From Bacteroidales bacterium (GTDB lineage Bacteria > Bacteroidota > Bacteroidia > Bacteroidales > UBA4181), in contig JAISCQ010000164.1 of assembly GCA_031265445.1 (NCBI GenBank), positions 1 through 38,841 on the forward strand: a stretch of DNA of 38,841 bases, given 5' to 3'. The notes under the pieces are model-generated. The model saw only the letters and a program-made list of their open reading frames with translations. It ran no database searches and was not told where the DNA came from. The stretch's first letter is position 1. Each line of letters begins with the position of its first letter. The position numbers and the translations under genes were made by a program. This document shows positions 26,451 to 34,627 of this stretch, one piece after another.

Positions 26451-27608
26451 ATGGAAGATCCCAGGATGACCCGTTGGCGCCTTGTGTTGGGCGGACAGGC
26501 CGGAGGCGAACTCGGCGATATGCAACTTTCCGGACAGGATTCGGTAATGGATGCTGCATTGGCAGCCATATACGATGGCGCCAGCAGCGGACAGGGAGGC
26601 GGTAAAGGCGCAGGTCTTGGCCCTTCGGCTCCAAACCTGGCCAAGTGGCTTACAGATATTCGCACCTTTTTTCCGACCGATGTAGTGAGCGTGATCCAGT
26701 CCGACGCCATCGAACGCAAGGGGCTGACCAAACTGTTGCTCGAACCCGAAACGCTTAAAAACGTGAAGCCCGACATCTCTATGGTGGGAACGCTGATGGC
26801 TTTGAAGGGACAGATACCCGAAAAGTCGAAGGAAACTGCCCGGCAACTCATCAAGGAGGTGGTGGACGAGATCATGAAGCGCATGGAGCAGGATTTGCGC
26901 CGCGCCGTCACGGGAGCGCTCAACAAACGCGCACATTCGCCCATCAGTAATTTTTCGGCAACCGACTGGAAACGAACCATCAATCGCAACCTCCGCAACT
27001 ACGATACCGAAACGAAACGGCTGATCCCCGAAAAATTCTGGTTTTTCGAGCGTAGCCGCAAGCAAAAATCATGGACGGTAATCCTCGACATTGACCAAAG
27101 CGGCTCGATGTGCGACTCAATTATCTATTCGTCGGTGATGGGATCTATCTTTGCCAGTATGCCTTCGCTGGACACCCATGTAGTGGCATTCGACACGGAA
27201 GTAGTAGACCTGACGGAACTTTGCCGCAACGACCCCGTAGATATGCTTTTTGGCGTACAGTTAGGCGGCGGCACGGATATTAATAAATCGGTAAGCTATT
27301 GCAGCACAATGATCGTCGATCCCCGCAAGACCCTGTTTATCCTCATTTCCGACCTGTACGAAGGCGGTGTGGAAGCCGGCCTGCTGCGACGCCTCGAGGA
27401 GATGCATGCCGCCGGGGTGAAGGCGATCACGCTCCTTGCCCTCTCCGACCGCGGCAAGCCGGACTACGACGAACAACTGGCGAAAAAAATCGGCAAATTA
27501 GGTATTCCGTGCTTCGGGTGTACGCCCGACCGTTTGCCCGAATTAGTGGAAGCCGCATTGAAAGGTTATGACCTGATGAAGTTCGGCGAGAAAGGAAGGA
27601 ACGCATGA
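26451..27608 (+). CDS. VWA-domain protein of the MoxR/DUF5682 cluster type, orphan
   Basis: A 385-residue cytosolic protein. The start segment MTRWRLVLGG, the block KETARQLIKEVVDEI, the NKRAH-linked TDWKRTINRNLRNY segment and a C-terminal von Willebrand A domain match proteins normally encoded beside a MoxR-type AAA+ ATPase, a DUF5682 protein and a SWIM zinc-finger protein. The metal-ion-dependent adhesion site is intact: Asp215, Ser217 and Ser219 in DIDQSGSM, with the Thr in LGGGTDIN. Such pairs are thought to act as metal-assembly or quality-control chaperones. None of the partners is in this window. Either ATG 26451 or the in-frame ATG at 26466 could be the start. Confidence 0.85.
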   Translation: MEDPRMTRWRLVLGGQAGGELGDMQLSGQDSVMDAALAAIYDGASSGQGGGKGAGLGPSAPNLAKWLTDIRTFFPTDVVSVIQSDAIERKGLTKLLLEPETLKNVKPDISMVGTLMALKGQIPEKSKETARQLIKEVVDEIMKRMEQDLRRAVTGALNKRAHSPISNFSATDWKRTINRNLRNYDTETKRLIPEKFWFFERSRKQKSWTVILDIDQSGSMCDSIIYSSVMGSIFASMPSLDTHVVAFDTEVVDLTELCRNDPVDMLFGVQLGGGTDINKSVSYCSTMIVDPRKTLFILISDLYEGGVEAGLLRRLEEMHAAGVKAITLLALSDRGKPDYDEQLAKKIGKLGIPCFGCTPDRLPELVEAALKGYDLMKFGEKGRNA

Positions 27609-27673
27609 TCCCTGTCAGTCTTGACCTGCATTTTTATCTCCCAATTTTAGCCCGCGCACAGTATAACTGACTC

Positions 27674-27781
27674 ATACTGATTATCAATCAAAAAAAGCAT
27701 ATTTTTTTTTACAAAAAATGAAACCTTATCGGGGCTAAATCAGTATATATATATATTATTACAAATAGGTATAATCAGTAT
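27674..27781. promoter_or_regulatory. Three ATCAGTAT octamers upstream of the anti-sigma-type gene
   Basis: ATCAGTAT occurs at 27739-27746 and 27774-27781, and its reverse complement ATACTGAT at 27674-27681. They lie within 110 bases of very AT-rich DNA just before the gene at 27792. The arrangement could be an operator. In such AT-rich sequence some recurrence is expected by chance. Confidence 0.25.
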
Positions 27782-27791
27782 GTATTTATTT

Positions 27792-28196
27792 ATGGAGCAA
27801 AAGTTGAAAATAGCATCAAAAACGGACAGTCTGCACTTGGTAGAAAAGTTTGTAGATGATTTCTCGGCGAGCTATAATATCGACCACGACGTATATGGTA
27901 ATTTGTTAATAGCCACACTCGAAGCGGCCAATAATGCGATTACGCATGGGAATAAGCTTGATGAAAACAAGGAGGTGGAGATCGTTTTCTCCAAGGATGA
28001 TGAAAAGATTCTCCTGACGGTGAGAGATGAAGGTCTCGGGTTCGATTACAAGCATATACCCGACCCTACCTCGCCCGAGAACCTGGAAAATATGAGCGGA
28101 CGCGGCGTATTCCTGATGTCAAAGCTTTCGGATGACATAGAATTTGAGGACAACGGAAGTTTTGTCAGGATGACGTTTTCTTTTTTAAGAAAATAG
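27792..28196 (+). CDS. RsbW-like anti-sigma factor ATPase/serine kinase domain
   Basis: A 134-residue single-domain GHKL protein. The N-box reads EAANNAITHGN, the G1 region VRDEGLGFDY, and the G2 region GRGVFLMSKLSD, as in the HATPase_c_2 family of anti-sigma factors and switch kinases. Family members phosphorylate STAS-domain antagonists or hold sigma factors. Neither an RsbV-like nor a sigma gene is adjacent. I prefer the ATG at 27792 (MEQKLKIASKTD) over the one at 27780, because the earlier codon overlaps an octamer repeat and adds only four residues. ybeY follows three bases after the stop, so the two are probably co-transcribed. Confidence 0.88.
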   Translation: MEQKLKIASKTDSLHLVEKFVDDFSASYNIDHDVYGNLLIATLEAANNAITHGNKLDENKEVEIVFSKDDEKILLTVRDEGLGFDYKHIPDPTSPENLENMSGRGVFLMSKLSDDIEFEDNGSFVRMTFSFLRK

Positions 28197-28199
28197 ACG

Positions 28200-28658
28200 T
28201 TGGCCATTCGATTCTTCTCTGACGGGATTTCGTTTCAACTTGAAGGTAAACGAAAAATAACACAGTGGCTCAAGCGGGTTGCCGCCGAAGAAGGAAAGAA
28301 AGCCGGCAGTTTATGTTACATTTTTGTGTCGGATGACATCCTTCTCGACATCAACAAAAAATACCTGCAGCACGATTATTATACTGATATCATAACTTTC
28401 GACGATTCGGTCGGAGACGCGATCTCCGGCGAAATGTACATCAGCATCGATACCGTAAAATCAAACGCAAGAGACTATCATGCAGATTTCCGCAATGAAC
28501 TGCTTCGTGTTATGGTACACGGGGTACTTCATCTGTGCGGACACAAGGATAAAACCGCAGGCGAGCAACTGGAAATGCGTGCCGCCGAAGCGAAATATAT
28601 GGATTGGTTCATCGCGGCACGACCTTCATTACATCCTGTTTTGACGGCTGTCCTCTGA
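28200..28658 (+). CDS. ybeY: Endoribonuclease YbeY
   Basis: YbeY is a metal-dependent endoribonuclease for 16S rRNA 3' maturation and ribosome quality control. The 152 residues contain YYTDIITFDD and the metal motif VHGVLHLCGHKD. His107 and His111 are the first two ligands; the position of the third E. coli histidine is Asp117 here. The start is a TTG at 28200, three bases after the upstream stop; the encoded MAIRFFSDGI matches the usual beginning of the phylum's YbeY, so the rare start codon is well supported. It is translationally close to the anti-sigma-type gene and converges with the small membrane protein gene. Confidence 0.95.
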   Translation: MAIRFFSDGISFQLEGKRKITQWLKRVAAEEGKKAGSLCYIFVSDDILLDINKKYLQHDYYTDIITFDDSVGDAISGEMYISIDTVKSNARDYHADFRNELLRVMVHGVLHLCGHKDKTAGEQLEMRAAEAKYMDWFIAARPSLHPVLTAVL

Positions 28659-28690
28659 CCATTGCGCTGAGATACGCTGGATTCTTTGAT

Positions 28691-28822
28691 TTATTCCGTA
28701 TGGTCGTCGCTTGCGTGATCATGGTCCTCGTTGCCCGAATGTTTCGAACTGATTTTTGATCCCAGTCTTCCCAACAAAAATAATAAGACAACAATGGTTA
28801 CTGCAACTGCCATTCTTTCCAT
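28691..28822 (-). CDS. Small membrane protein with a His/Asp-rich tail (43 residues)
   Basis: On the minus strand ATG 28822-28820 opens 43 codons to TAA 28693-28691. The start is six bases after the stop of the histidine kinase gene. The product has one hydrophobic segment, MAVAVTIVVLLFLLG (residues 4-18), a short basic stretch, then a hydrophilic tail ending NEDHDHASDDHTE. The composition is that of a single-pass membrane microprotein with possible metal-binding or acidic-tail character. No family was recognised. Tight spacing suggests co-transcription with the kinase. It is below common length cut-offs, so it may be missed in annotation. Confidence 0.5.
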   Translation of the reverse strand: MERMAVAVTIVVLLFLLGRLGSKISSKHSGNEDHDHASDDHTE

Positions 28823-28828
28823 AAAACA

Positions 28829-30904
28829 TTAAGTATTTCGATCATCTTGCATGTTTTGCAGTTCTTTCCTGATGGTGAAGAAAAATATGCTTCCTTTTCC
28901 TTCGACCGATTCTACCCAGATGCGCCCACCCATTCCTTCCACCAGACCTTTGGAAATGGACAAACCTAAACCTGTGCCTCCACGCATTTTGGATTCGGGA
29001 TTGCCCTGGCGAAAATACTCGAAAATCACTCCCTGCTGATTCTTGGGAATCCCGACGCCGGTGTCTTCCACGAAAAACAGCAATTCCGAAGGATCGTCAG
29101 CCGGTTCGCAGCCAAAACGGATAAAGCCTTTATCGGTATATTTGACGGCGTTTTCGATCAGATTGGACAACACCTGTTTGAGCCGTTCGGGATCGTTGAA
29201 CAGCACGACCGGATGAATGGACCGGCTATCGTCGAGAATGATGTTCAAGGGCTTCCGCTCGCTGAGATACTTTTCCCAGTGTTGCCGTATTTCTTCCATC
29301 AGCGGATTCGGTGCAAAATGGGTGGGATATACCACCACTTGCCGTACGTCAAGTTTCGATATGTCGATAATATTTTTGATCAGGTGCAGCAACTGGTCAA
29401 TGCTTTCGTGTACGATACGGATGTATTTGCTGCGTTTTGCGGCCGGGATGTCTTCTCTTTCGATGAAGCCGATAAACCCAAGGATGGCATTCATGGGTGT
29501 ACGTATTTCGTGCGACATATTCGAAAGAAATGCCGATTTGAGCCTGTCCGATTCTTCGGCCTGCTCCTTGGCCTTTTCCAGCGATATTTCCACTTCTTTT
29601 TGCCGGGTAATGTCGATCACAAAACCATCCCAAACAATATCGCCATTCTTTTCCGGATGGGGTAACGAACTGTGGTATAACCATGCTTGCCGGTGACGAT
29701 TCGTATACCGGTGCTCGAAAGAAAAGGGAGTCATCGTCCGGATGCTCTCCTTCTCCTTTTTCTTCAGTTCGCTGACGATTGCCGAATCGTTGATCAAAGG
29801 CATCAAAATCTCTTTTTTCCGGAGGATGGCACCGGCAGATATGCCGACCAGTTGCTCCACCATGTTACTGATGTACGAAATATATTCGCTGCCGTCGGGT
29901 CTGGTGACCTTTCGGTAAATGAATCCCGGCAAATTGTCGCTTAGATGACGGAGTTGCTGCTCCTTATCGGCTTGTTCCACGGTTTGCGTGCGCACCATTT
30001 CCTCGAGATACTCTTTGTACATGTTCAATTCGTCGGTCGACCGGCGCAGTTCCTCCTGTATTTGCAGTATTTCCTCGTGCTGTTCCTGCAACCGGACGTT
30101 GTTGCTGCGTGTGCGACGGCGGCTCCGGATGATGATCCCCAACAGCACCGCTAAAAAGCCTGTGGCAAACAGGATCATGAAGATGCCGAGGCGATGGCGA
30201 TCGATGAGTTGCTGTTGTTGTTTTACCTGCGCTTTCCATTCGGCTTCCTGCCGGTCCTGCTGCTCTTTTATTTCGTATTCCATTTGCAGCAACTCCAAGC
30301 GGTTCCTGCTTTCCACGGCAGCTATCGAGTCCTGTACACGGATGGATTTTCGTTTGATCCGGTACGCAGACCTGTCATCGCCCCTGAGTTGGTATATTTT
30401 AGCTAATCCGTCATAAACAGCCGGTTCCGGAGCGGCTGTCGCCACCTGCTCGCTCCACCTGAGCGCATCCCGGAAACAGGTTTCGGCTTGCTCCGTTTCG
30501 TTGTTTGCCAGGTAGAATTGAGCAGCACGCAGGTATACATCGCTGATGGTAGCCGCATGACCCGATAAAAGCGCCTGATGAATGGCTTTGTCCAGATCAT
30601 GCCGGGCGCTGTCCGGTTTACCGGCGGCCTGGTTCAGATGAGCCGATTCCTGATATAAAATGGCCAGGTTATGATGTTGCGGATCGTGTTGCATGTTGTA
30701 GAGCATCAGCTTGCCCGTATCGGTCTTTTCGTGCCTCAAGCTGTTCCTCAGGCTGTCGGCCGGCGGAGTCGCCACTTCGCTATCCCTGTTTTGTTGATTA
30801 TATGGCGACAAATGCACGGCTTTTAAGGAAAATGCGGAAACATCACAGGACAAACCTCCTGCCCACAGGATACATCCCAATGTATGAATGTATAAAAACT
30901 TCAT
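28829..30904 (-). CDS. TPR-PAS sensor histidine kinase
   Basis: A membrane sensor kinase of 691 residues from the preferred ATG at 30904, which begins MKFLYIHTLGCILWAGG, a signal sequence; an upstream in-frame ATG at 30946 would put 14 polar residues before it. The periplasmic part holds TPR-like helices to about residue 200. A membrane helix (IFMILFATGFLAVLLGIII) is near 240-262, followed by a coiled coil rich in Gln and Glu, a PAS domain ending GFVIDITRQKE, HisKA with His465 in SHEIRTPMNAILG, and HATPase with NLIENAVKYTD, DTGVGIP and GTGLGLSISKGLV. There is no receiver domain in this protein and no response-regulator gene nearby. The small membrane protein gene follows immediately. Confidence 0.92.
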   Translation of the reverse strand: MKFLYIHTLGCILWAGGLSCDVSAFSLKAVHLSPYNQQNRDSEVATPPADSLRNSLRHEKTDTGKLMLYNMQHDPQHHNLAILYQESAHLNQAAGKPDSARHDLDKAIHQALLSGHAATISDVYLRAAQFYLANNETEQAETCFRDALRWSEQVATAAPEPAVYDGLAKIYQLRGDDRSAYRIKRKSIRVQDSIAAVESRNRLELLQMEYEIKEQQDRQEAEWKAQVKQQQQLIDRHRLGIFMILFATGFLAVLLGIIIRSRRRTRSNNVRLQEQHEEILQIQEELRRSTDELNMYKEYLEEMVRTQTVEQADKEQQLRHLSDNLPGFIYRKVTRPDGSEYISYISNMVEQLVGISAGAILRKKEILMPLINDSAIVSELKKKEKESIRTMTPFSFEHRYTNRHRQAWLYHSSLPHPEKNGDIVWDGFVIDITRQKEVEISLEKAKEQAEESDRLKSAFLSNMSHEIRTPMNAILGFIGFIEREDIPAAKRSKYIRIVHESIDQLLHLIKNIIDISKLDVRQVVVYPTHFAPNPLMEEIRQHWEKYLSERKPLNIILDDSRSIHPVVLFNDPERLKQVLSNLIENAVKYTDKGFIRFGCEPADDPSELLFFVEDTGVGIPKNQQGVIFEYFRQGNPESKMRGGTGLGLSISKGLVEGMGGRIWVESVEGKGSIFFFTIRKELQNMQDDRNT

Positions 30905-30960
30905 CTTCGCCTGTTTAAAAACTTCATTATTGTTGCATCTGATCATAACCGGAAAACCAT

Positions 30961-31028
30961 GTCACTGCGAGGAGGAACGGAGCAATCGCGTGCTGTGGTG
31001 CGACGGCTTCGCAACCGTTCGCAATGAC
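30961..31028. repeat. Dispersed palindromic repeat of the GTCATTGCGA type
   Basis: GTCACTGCGA (30961-30970) and TCGCAATGAC (31019-31028) are inverted with one mismatch and enclose AGCAATCGCG and GCGACGGCTTCGCAACCG. Repeats with these ends are common in intergenic regions of Bacteroidota and other phyla. It lies between the phosphohexomutase stop and the kinase start, on the same transcript if they are co-transcribed. Confidence 0.75.
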
Positions 31029-31037
31029 GTGTCCATA

Positions 31038-32432
31038 TCAGTCTGTTTCCCGAATGTCCGCTATGATCTTTTTTGCCAAAAGGTCGGCGCCTTCCCTGGT
31101 TTTGCTTTCGGTATAGATGCGGATGACCGGTTCGGTGTTCGATTTCCGCAAATGCACCCATTCGTCGGCAAAATCAATCTTGACGCCGTCGATGTCGTTC
31201 ACCTGCTCATGGGCATAACGCTGCTTCATTTTCATGAGTATGGCATCCACATCCACGCCGGGGCCAGGTTCAATCTTGTTTTTCGACATGTAATATTCGG
31301 GATACTGCGCCCGCAACTGCGAACAGGTTTTCCCCGATTTCGCAAGATGTGTCAGGAACAGTGCGATACCCGCCAGCGCATCGCGCCCGTAATGCAATGC
31401 GGGATAGATGACGCCGCCATTTCCTTCGCCGCCGATCACCGCGTTATTGGCTTTCATGGCGGCAACCACATTTACTTCGCCTACAGCCGCCGCCGTGTAT
31501 CGCCCGCCGTGCTGTTGTGTTACATCGCGTAAAGCACGCGACGACGACAGGTTGGATGATGTGTTGCCTTTCGTGCGGCTCAGCACATAATCGGCAACAG
31601 CCACCAGCGTATATTCTTCACCGAACATGCTCCCGTCCTCGTTAACAATGGCTAAGCGGTCGACATCGGGATCAACCACAAAACCGACGTCGGCGCCGTG
31701 GTCTTTCGTTACTTTCGATATCTCCGTCAAGTGTTCCGGCAACGGCTCGGGGTTGTGCGGGAAATGACCGTTGGGTTCGCAGTACAATTCGATGATATCC
31801 GCTACGCCCAGCGCCTGCAGCAACTGAGGAATTACGATGCCGCCCACCGAGTTGACGCAATCGACCGATACTTTGAATTTTTTTTCGCGGATCGCCTCTA
31901 TGTCTACTAACGGGAGTTCCAGCGCTTTGTCGATATGATATTTCGTATAATCCTTCCCGGTAACGCTGCCCAGGCCGTCCACGCCGGCAAACGAAAATCC
32001 GTCGCTGGCGGCAATCGACAGTACAAGCTTGCCGTTCTTATCATCAAGGAACTCGCCGTTACTGTCTAACAGTTTCAAGGCATTCCATTGCTTCGGGTTA
32101 TGGCTCGCGGTAAGGATGAGGCCACCCTGTGCTTTTTCGGCAGTAACCGCCATCTCTACGGTAGGCGTGGTTGCCAGCCCGATATCCACCACATCGACAC
32201 CCATTCCCGTCAGGGTGCCCGTCACAATCTGCCGTACCATCGGTCCCGAAATACGGGCGTCGCGACCTGCCACTATTTTGATGCGGCCCCTGTACCCCCT
32301 GCTTTCGGCCTGTTGCTTCGCCCAAAGGGAGTATGCCGCCGTAAATTTAACGATATCAACGGGGGTCAGCCCGTCCCCCGGGCGACCGCCTATGGTTCCT
32401 CTAATTCCTGAGATTGATTTGATCAGTGTCAT
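31038..32432 (-). CDS. glmM: Phosphoglucosamine/phosphohexose mutase
   Basis: A 464-residue alpha-D-phosphohexomutase. The phosphoserine is Ser110 in LTASHNPKQWNALK, the magnesium loop is Asp254, Asp256 and Asp258 in DPDVDRLA, the sugar loop is GEGNGGVIYP and the phosphate-binding loop RKSNTEPVIRIYTE. The opening SISGIRGTIGG and the absence of a separate mannomutase signature favour GlmM, which converts glucosamine-6-phosphate to glucosamine-1-phosphate for cell-wall precursors. The superfamily is hard to split by eye, so phosphomannomutase or phosphoglucomutase activity remains possible. Its -7 element at 32495-32502 is back to back with that of the divergent AlbA gene. Confidence 0.88.
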   Translation of the reverse strand: MTLIKSISGIRGTIGGRPGDGLTPVDIVKFTAAYSLWAKQQAESRGYRGRIKIVAGRDARISGPMVRQIVTGTLTGMGVDVVDIGLATTPTVEMAVTAEKAQGGLILTASHNPKQWNALKLLDSNGEFLDDKNGKLVLSIAASDGFSFAGVDGLGSVTGKDYTKYHIDKALELPLVDIEAIREKKFKVSVDCVNSVGGIVIPQLLQALGVADIIELYCEPNGHFPHNPEPLPEHLTEISKVTKDHGADVGFVVDPDVDRLAIVNEDGSMFGEEYTLVAVADYVLSRTKGNTSSNLSSSRALRDVTQQHGGRYTAAAVGEVNVVAAMKANNAVIGGEGNGGVIYPALHYGRDALAGIALFLTHLAKSGKTCSQLRAQYPEYYMSKNKIEPGPGVDVDAILMKMKQRYAHEQVNDIDGVKIDFADEWVHLRKSNTEPVIRIYTESKTREGADLLAKKIIADIRETD

Positions 32433-32494
32433 TGATGGTTATTTTTAAATGTATCAAAAAGTTTTACAAATTTATTTCCAAAACCAATAAGCAG

Positions 32495-32502
32495 CAAAAA
32501 TA
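32495..32502 (-). promoter_or_regulatory. -7 element for glmM
   Basis: TATTTTTG on the minus strand lies 62 bases before the glmM start codon at 32432. Four bases separate it from the plus-strand element at 32507. Confidence 0.45.
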
Positions 32503-32506
32503 GACA

Positions 32507-32514
32507 TATTTTTG
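32507..32514 (+). promoter_or_regulatory. -7 element for the AlbA-domain gene
   Basis: TATTTTTG lies 36 bases before the GTG at 32551. It is divergent from, and almost touching, the glmM element. Confidence 0.45.
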
Positions 32515-32550
32515 TAATTTTACGGATCGATCCTGTTGTTGTCTATTGTT

Positions 32551-33189
32551 GTGGCTCATTATCTTCAAACGCTTATATCGCAGGGCGAGCATCAACATCT
32601 TGATTTTAAGTTCGAGATCAGCGATGCCCGCAAAATTGCCAAATCATTCGTTGCTTTTGCGAACACCGAAGGAGGCAAATTGTTGATTGGCGTCAAGGAT
32701 AATGGTATGATTACCGGCGTGCAGACCGAAGAAGAGCTTTATATGGCGGAAGCAGCCGCATCGTATTACTGCACGCCTCCTGTAGCTTACAGCCTGCGCA
32801 AATGGGAACGCGACGGGAAAACCGTGCTGGAAGCGGATATTCCCGAAGGCGCTGAGAAGCCCTATTATGTCAAGCAAAAGAATAGGCCGCCCGAAGCGTA
32901 CATCCGTGTAGCCGACGAAAATATCAAGGTATGCAGCGTACAACTAACCGTATGGAAGAAACAAAAAAGCCCGTTGGGCCTTTATATCGCAGATGCCGGG
33001 GAGAAGAGCCGGGTGCTGGCTTATTTGGAGGAACACCGGTGCATTACCTTCAACGCAGTATGCAAAATATGGATGATGAGTCGCAAAAAAGCGGAACAAT
33101 TGCTGGCCGACCTGGTTTATTTGAACATTCTTGAAATTGAATATCAGCATGACCGGGTTTTGTTCCGAATGAAATCGCGCGCCCAATAA
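32551..33189 (+). CDS. AlbA_2 (Schlafen-type) DNA-binding domain protein
   Basis: A 212-residue protein. The N-terminal half is an AlbA_2 domain: GEHQHLDFKFEISDARKIAK, then FANTEGGKLLIGVKDNG, the characteristic core. The C-terminal half looks like a winged helix (KKAEQLLADLVYLNILEIE), so a transcription regulator or nucleic-acid-binding role is likely. There is no ATG at the beginning. GTG 32551 gives a start HYLQTLISQGE that fits relatives; TTG at 32536 is an alternative that would lie very near the transcription start. The gene is divergent from glmM. Its targets are unknown. Confidence 0.83.
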   Translation: MAHYLQTLISQGEHQHLDFKFEISDARKIAKSFVAFANTEGGKLLIGVKDNGMITGVQTEEELYMAEAAASYYCTPPVAYSLRKWERDGKTVLEADIPEGAEKPYYVKQKNRPPEAYIRVADENIKVCSVQLTVWKKQKSPLGLYIADAGEKSRVLAYLEEHRCITFNAVCKIWMMSRKKAEQLLADLVYLNILEIEYQHDRVLFRMKSRAQ

Positions 33190-33289
33190 AGGAATCTTTG
33201 CCGGCAGTCGCCTCCCATGAACAGGCGCCATATTTACGATCTTTATGTCATGCGTTCCGGGTTAATTTTCAATTTTCAATTTAAATATA

Positions 33290-33297
33290 TACTTTTG
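33290..33297 (+). promoter_or_regulatory. -7 element for the GWxTD-rlmB unit
   Basis: TACTTTTG fits TAnnTTTG and lies 40 bases before the start at 33338. Confidence 0.5.
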
Positions 33298-33337
33298 CGT
33301 GATGATCCGGGTGATGAAAACAAAAAATTAAAGATAC

Positions 33338-34627
33338 ATGCAAAGGTCGTATCATATATGGTTGGTTTGCAGTATGACGCTGTTTTTGGCGGCATGTGGT
33401 TCATCGAACAAAAACCAGACGTCCAGAATCAACAAACCCATACTGTACAATCCGGCTTCGTCGTCATTGCATCCGAAACTGGGCGTTTTCCATGTTTCTG
33501 ATGTTGAGTCGCAGTTGTATATCATGCTCAACACCACCGAATTGCTTGTGAGCGAGGCCAACCAGAACCGTATCCCCCAATCGGAAATCAGGATCCATTA
33601 CGAATTGTTCGACTGCACTGATATCGAGAATAATAAAACAGTCAATGACAGTTCTACCTTTGTTAATTTCGTAGAAATCAAAAAGCAACAAAAAATCATT
33701 GTATTCCCGATCATGATCCCGGTTGAGCAGGGACGACGTTACATGCTGCTGGTGCAAATCACTGATTTATTGCGTCGCAACACCATCAGGCAGTTCCTCA
33801 CGGTCAATAAAACAAACATCTATTCGCCACAGAATTTCAAGATCACGGCTTTAAACGGCAGTCCTAAACTCGAAAACACAATCACCGGGAACGATATTTT
33901 CCGCATTGCCTACCAGCGGAAACCTGTCGACAGGCTTTTCATTAAATATATGAGTACGCCGCGATCCGTCGCTACTTCGCCATTGGCGCCCGCTCCTGCA
34001 GAGGAACCGGCGTTCAAGCCCGACAGTATCTGGATACAATCGTACAGTCCCGATACCAATTTCATGTTTGGCTATGAAGGTTTGTACCTGATACAAACAG
34101 ATACCACCCAACAGGATGGTTTATTACTGATGAATTTTGGCCCCTCTTTCCCGAGCGAAGACCGTACGGCACAATTGGTTCAACCCGTACAGTACCTCAC
34201 TACCGGCGCCGAATATCAGAAAATGAGCGTCGATAAGGCGCCCAAGAAAATGATGGACGATTTCTGGTTAGCGGCTACGGGCAGTACCGACAAGGCCCGG
34301 ATGCTGATCCGCGTGTTTTATACGCGCATGTCGTATGCCAACCAATATTTTACCGATTATAAGGAAGGTTGGAAAACAGACCGGGGGATGATTTACCTGA
34401 TCTATGGTCTACCAAACAGCATCAACAAAGGCTCCGATTCGGAAACATGGGAATATACGCGCAAGCAGCAGGCCAACCCGGTAACTTTTGTCTTTGACAG
34501 GAGAACTTCTCCTTACTGCGAAGACCATTTTGTGCTGCGCCGCAACGATCCGCAATCGATTTTTTGGCGGCAGGCCGTTGATAGCTGGCGCAAAGGAAAA
34601 GTATTTAACTTCAACGATTTGGAATGA
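33338..34627 (+). CDS. GWxTD-domain lipoprotein
   Basis: A 429-residue envelope lipoprotein. The signal sequence ends in LAAC with the lipidated Cys at residue 20, followed by GSSNK. Residues 45-290 are beta-rich. The C-terminal domain carries the defining motif YKEGWKTDRGMIYLIYG near residue 343, followed by the WEYTR and FVFDR strands of the family. GWxTD proteins are known from Bacteroidota and some other phyla. A link to gliding or type IX secretion has been proposed for some, but no sprA/por genes are in this window and the role is not established. The stop codon overlaps the start of rlmB as ATGA. Confidence 0.9.
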   Translation: MQRSYHIWLVCSMTLFLAACGSSNKNQTSRINKPILYNPASSSLHPKLGVFHVSDVESQLYIMLNTTELLVSEANQNRIPQSEIRIHYELFDCTDIENNKTVNDSSTFVNFVEIKKQQKIIVFPIMIPVEQGRRYMLLVQITDLLRRNTIRQFLTVNKTNIYSPQNFKITALNGSPKLENTITGNDIFRIAYQRKPVDRLFIKYMSTPRSVATSPLAPAPAEEPAFKPDSIWIQSYSPDTNFMFGYEGLYLIQTDTTQQDGLLLMNFGPSFPSEDRTAQLVQPVQYLTTGAEYQKMSVDKAPKKMMDDFWLAATGSTDKARMLIRVFYTRMSYANQYFTDYKEGWKTDRGMIYLIYGLPNSINKGSDSETWEYTRKQQANPVTFVFDRRTSPYCEDHFVLRRNDPQSIFWRQAVDSWRKGKVFNFNDLE

